A stretch of DNA of 5,861 nt from Nanobdellota archaeon (GTDB lineage Archaea; Nanobdellota; Nanobdellia; SCGC-AAA011-G17; VGLX01): NCBI GenBank assembly GCA_030691925.1, contig JAUYDG010000064.1:1-5861 (forward strand), read 5' to 3'. This document shows positions 5,127 to 5,861 of the stretch, in pieces. Numbering within the stretch: position 1 is the stretch's first letter; the number at the start of each line of letters is the position of its first letter. A program made the position numbers and the translations under genes. The notes beneath the pieces are model-generated. The model saw only the letters and a program-made list of their open reading frames with translations. It was not told the origin of the DNA and made no database searches.

Positions 5127-5134
5127 ATTATTTA
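5127..5134 (-). promoter_or_regulatory. TATA-like box of the 64-residue protein gene
   Basis: On the minus strand TAAATAAT has its upstream edge 28 nt before the ATG at 5106, within the spacing range of the other promoters here. A palindromic GCTTATAAGC (5146-5155) just upstream is a second candidate, which would give a leader of about 20 nt containing AGGAAA. Confidence 0.4.
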
Positions 5135-5272
5135 TGACTGTCGTGGCTTATAAGCGTATTTGACACTAGGGATTTTTGTTCGTTATTTTTCATGTCTCCC
5201 CCAACTTCTCTTGTTTTTCGAAATTAAATCTTTTGCTCCTCAGTCTGTGGTGTTCTCTTCTGCATACGTGTC

Positions 5273-5722
5273 TTATCCGGCATTTTGCCTTTCCGCATTC
5301 TTCCTTATAGTCGTTTCCGACGATGCAATGTCTCGCGATTTTTGGTTCACCTCCGTATCATTTCCAATCATGTCCAGTTTTTTTATTAGGGATAAAACCT
5401 TCTCCATCATCTGTATGGCTGAAAGTGCTAAGCTGTAGTGGCCGTTGCCTTCCCTCTGAAGTAATTCTTTTTCGACTATCGCCTTCAGAAGCCTGTAATT
5501 GTGAGTCCTGCGATATCCAATCCTTTCTAGCGCCTTGCTGTATTTGAAACTCGTTTGTTTCTTTGTCTCGTAATGCCACAGCAATATCCCATACAGATTG
5601 GCGTGGCCTTCCTCCCATTCGTACCAGCCGTGATTCTTGAAGATGACTGCTGATGCCATCGCCTGCCTTTGCCTCACGTACGGGTCCCAGTTTTTGAAAA
5701 TTTTTGGTTCTCTTTCCGCCAT
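5273..5722 (-). CDS. winged-helix-like DNA-binding protein (putative transcription regulator)
   Basis: The 149-residue protein is not assignable to a named family. Its middle reads like a winged helix: a helix LYGILLWHY (43-51), a second helix (about 58-69, ending ALERIGY), a probable recognition helix rich in Arg, His, Asn and Tyr (71-84, RRTHNYRLLKAIVEK) and a hairpin wing LLQREGNGHYSL (87-98). A further amphipathic helix (about 99-119, IQMMEKVLSLIKKLD) could dimerise. The first 40 residues contain several Trp/Tyr (NWDPYVRQRQ, GWYEWEEG), and the tail (120-149) is polar and probably disordered. An SD sequence (AGGAGT, eight bases before the ATG) fixes the start, and a TATA box lies further upstream with an inverted repeat just beyond it, compatible with autoregulation. 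Only 21 of 150 codons end in T. DNA binding is inferred from pattern alone; targets are unknown. Confidence 0.72.
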   Translation of the reverse strand: MAEREPKIFKNWDPYVRQRQAMASAVIFKNHGWYEWEEGHANLYGILLWHYETKKQTSFKYSKALERIGYRRTHNYRLLKAIVEKELLQREGNGHYSLALSAIQMMEKVLSLIKKLDMIGNDTEVNQKSRDIASSETTIRKNAERQNAG

Positions 5723-5730
5723 TTGATTTT

Positions 5731-5736
5731 ACTCCT
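5731..5736 (-). promoter_or_regulatory. Shine-Dalgarno site of the winged-helix gene
   Basis: Minus-strand AGGAGT, within AAGGAGT, lies eight bases before the ATG at 5722. It is the best SD match in the window. Confidence 0.65.
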
Positions 5737-5753
5737 TACCACCCCTGCCTTGG

Positions 5754-5761
5754 TATTTAAT
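5754..5761 (-). promoter_or_regulatory. TATA box of the winged-helix gene
   Basis: Minus-strand ATTAAATA has its upstream edge 39 nt before the ATG, about 9 nt farther than at the leaderless genes. This predicts a short leader of roughly 8-15 nt that would just include the SD sequence. Confidence 0.5.
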
Positions 5762-5766
5762 GAATC

Positions 5767-5783
5767 GTTCCGTACGATGGAAC
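5767..5783. repeat. inverted repeat GTTCC-N7-GGAAC, possible operator
   Basis: Two perfect 5-bp arms are separated by GTACGAT. The repeat lies 5 bp upstream of the TATA box of the winged-helix gene, where archaeal activators or repressors often bind. A further GGAAC (5824-5828) lies about 45 nt upstream. A role as an autoregulatory operator is inference. Confidence 0.4.
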
Positions 5784-5861
5784 ACCTGGAAATTTTATCT
5801 TAAAAACGAGTGTTTCGTCTGTCGGAACTAATCCTTATTAATGAATGGCTGCCGTTTACCA

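Noticed and set aside
5160..5438. Plus-strand frame starting with TTG
   Set aside because: It is antisense to the winged-helix gene, is Phe/Ser-rich as expected from the T-rich strand, and lacks an SD.
5841..5861. Possible start of a plus-strand gene at the right edge (ATG at 5841 or 5845, the latter reading MAAVY)
   Set aside because: Only 17-21 bases are visible, with no SD and no TATA-like octamer at the usual distance, so it cannot be supported.

Overview
This window looks like a stretch of chromosome from a moderately AT-rich archaeon, plausibly a DPANN-type lineage (for example Woesearchaeota-like), although the lineage is an inference. The archaeal signs are a DUF357 gene, a tiny Lys/Arg/Trp-rich gene matching ribosomal protein eL41, an AK6/Fap7-type kinase, and TATA-like octamers whose upstream edge lies about 28-32 nt before the start codons of most genes, which implies leaderless or nearly leaderless mRNAs. 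Two genes are of families more typical of bacteria: a long RelA/SpoT-type (p)ppGpp enzyme and an alanine dehydrogenase.

Layout. 1-912 (+) is the C-terminal part of a RelA/SpoT protein (TGS, shortened helical linker, Cys-rich RIS/zinc finger, ACT), open at the left edge. 952-1464 (+) encodes a membrane-anchored protein with eight cysteines. It overlaps by 10 nt the end of a convergent AK6/Fap7-like kinase (1892-1455, -). A short divergent promoter region follows, then alanine dehydrogenase (2027-3166, +), which overlaps by 4 nt the end of the DUF357 gene (3447-3163, -). DUF357 sits just downstream of the eL41 gene (3578-3474, -), probably in one transcript. Next come an exported, probably lipid-anchored beta-rich protein (4385-3621, -), two small unrecognised proteins (4752-4480 and 5106-4912, -) and a winged-helix-like regulator (5722-5273, -) with an inverted repeat upstream of its promoter.

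How the genes fit together. AK6/Fap7 and eL41 point to ribosome assembly and structure, and the RelA/SpoT enzyme would connect growth control to nucleotide signalling. Alanine dehydrogenase links pyruvate, alanine and ammonium. There is no operon joining these functions; they are mostly separately promoted genes packed tail to tail. Only eL41-DUF357 looks like a two-gene unit, where the first gene has a TATA box close to its start and the second has a Shine-Dalgarno-like sequence instead.

The most notable points are the small eL41 gene; the RelA/SpoT regulatory half with a halved linker in an archaeal setting; a better-supported downstream start for alanine dehydrogenase; and a strong strand asymmetry. 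From 1 to about 4750 the + strand is T-poor at third codon positions whichever strand is coding, and this changes abruptly within the non-coding gap 4753-4911. No rRNA, tRNA, CRISPR array or insertion sequence was seen, and no gene-free stretch exceeds 170 nt.
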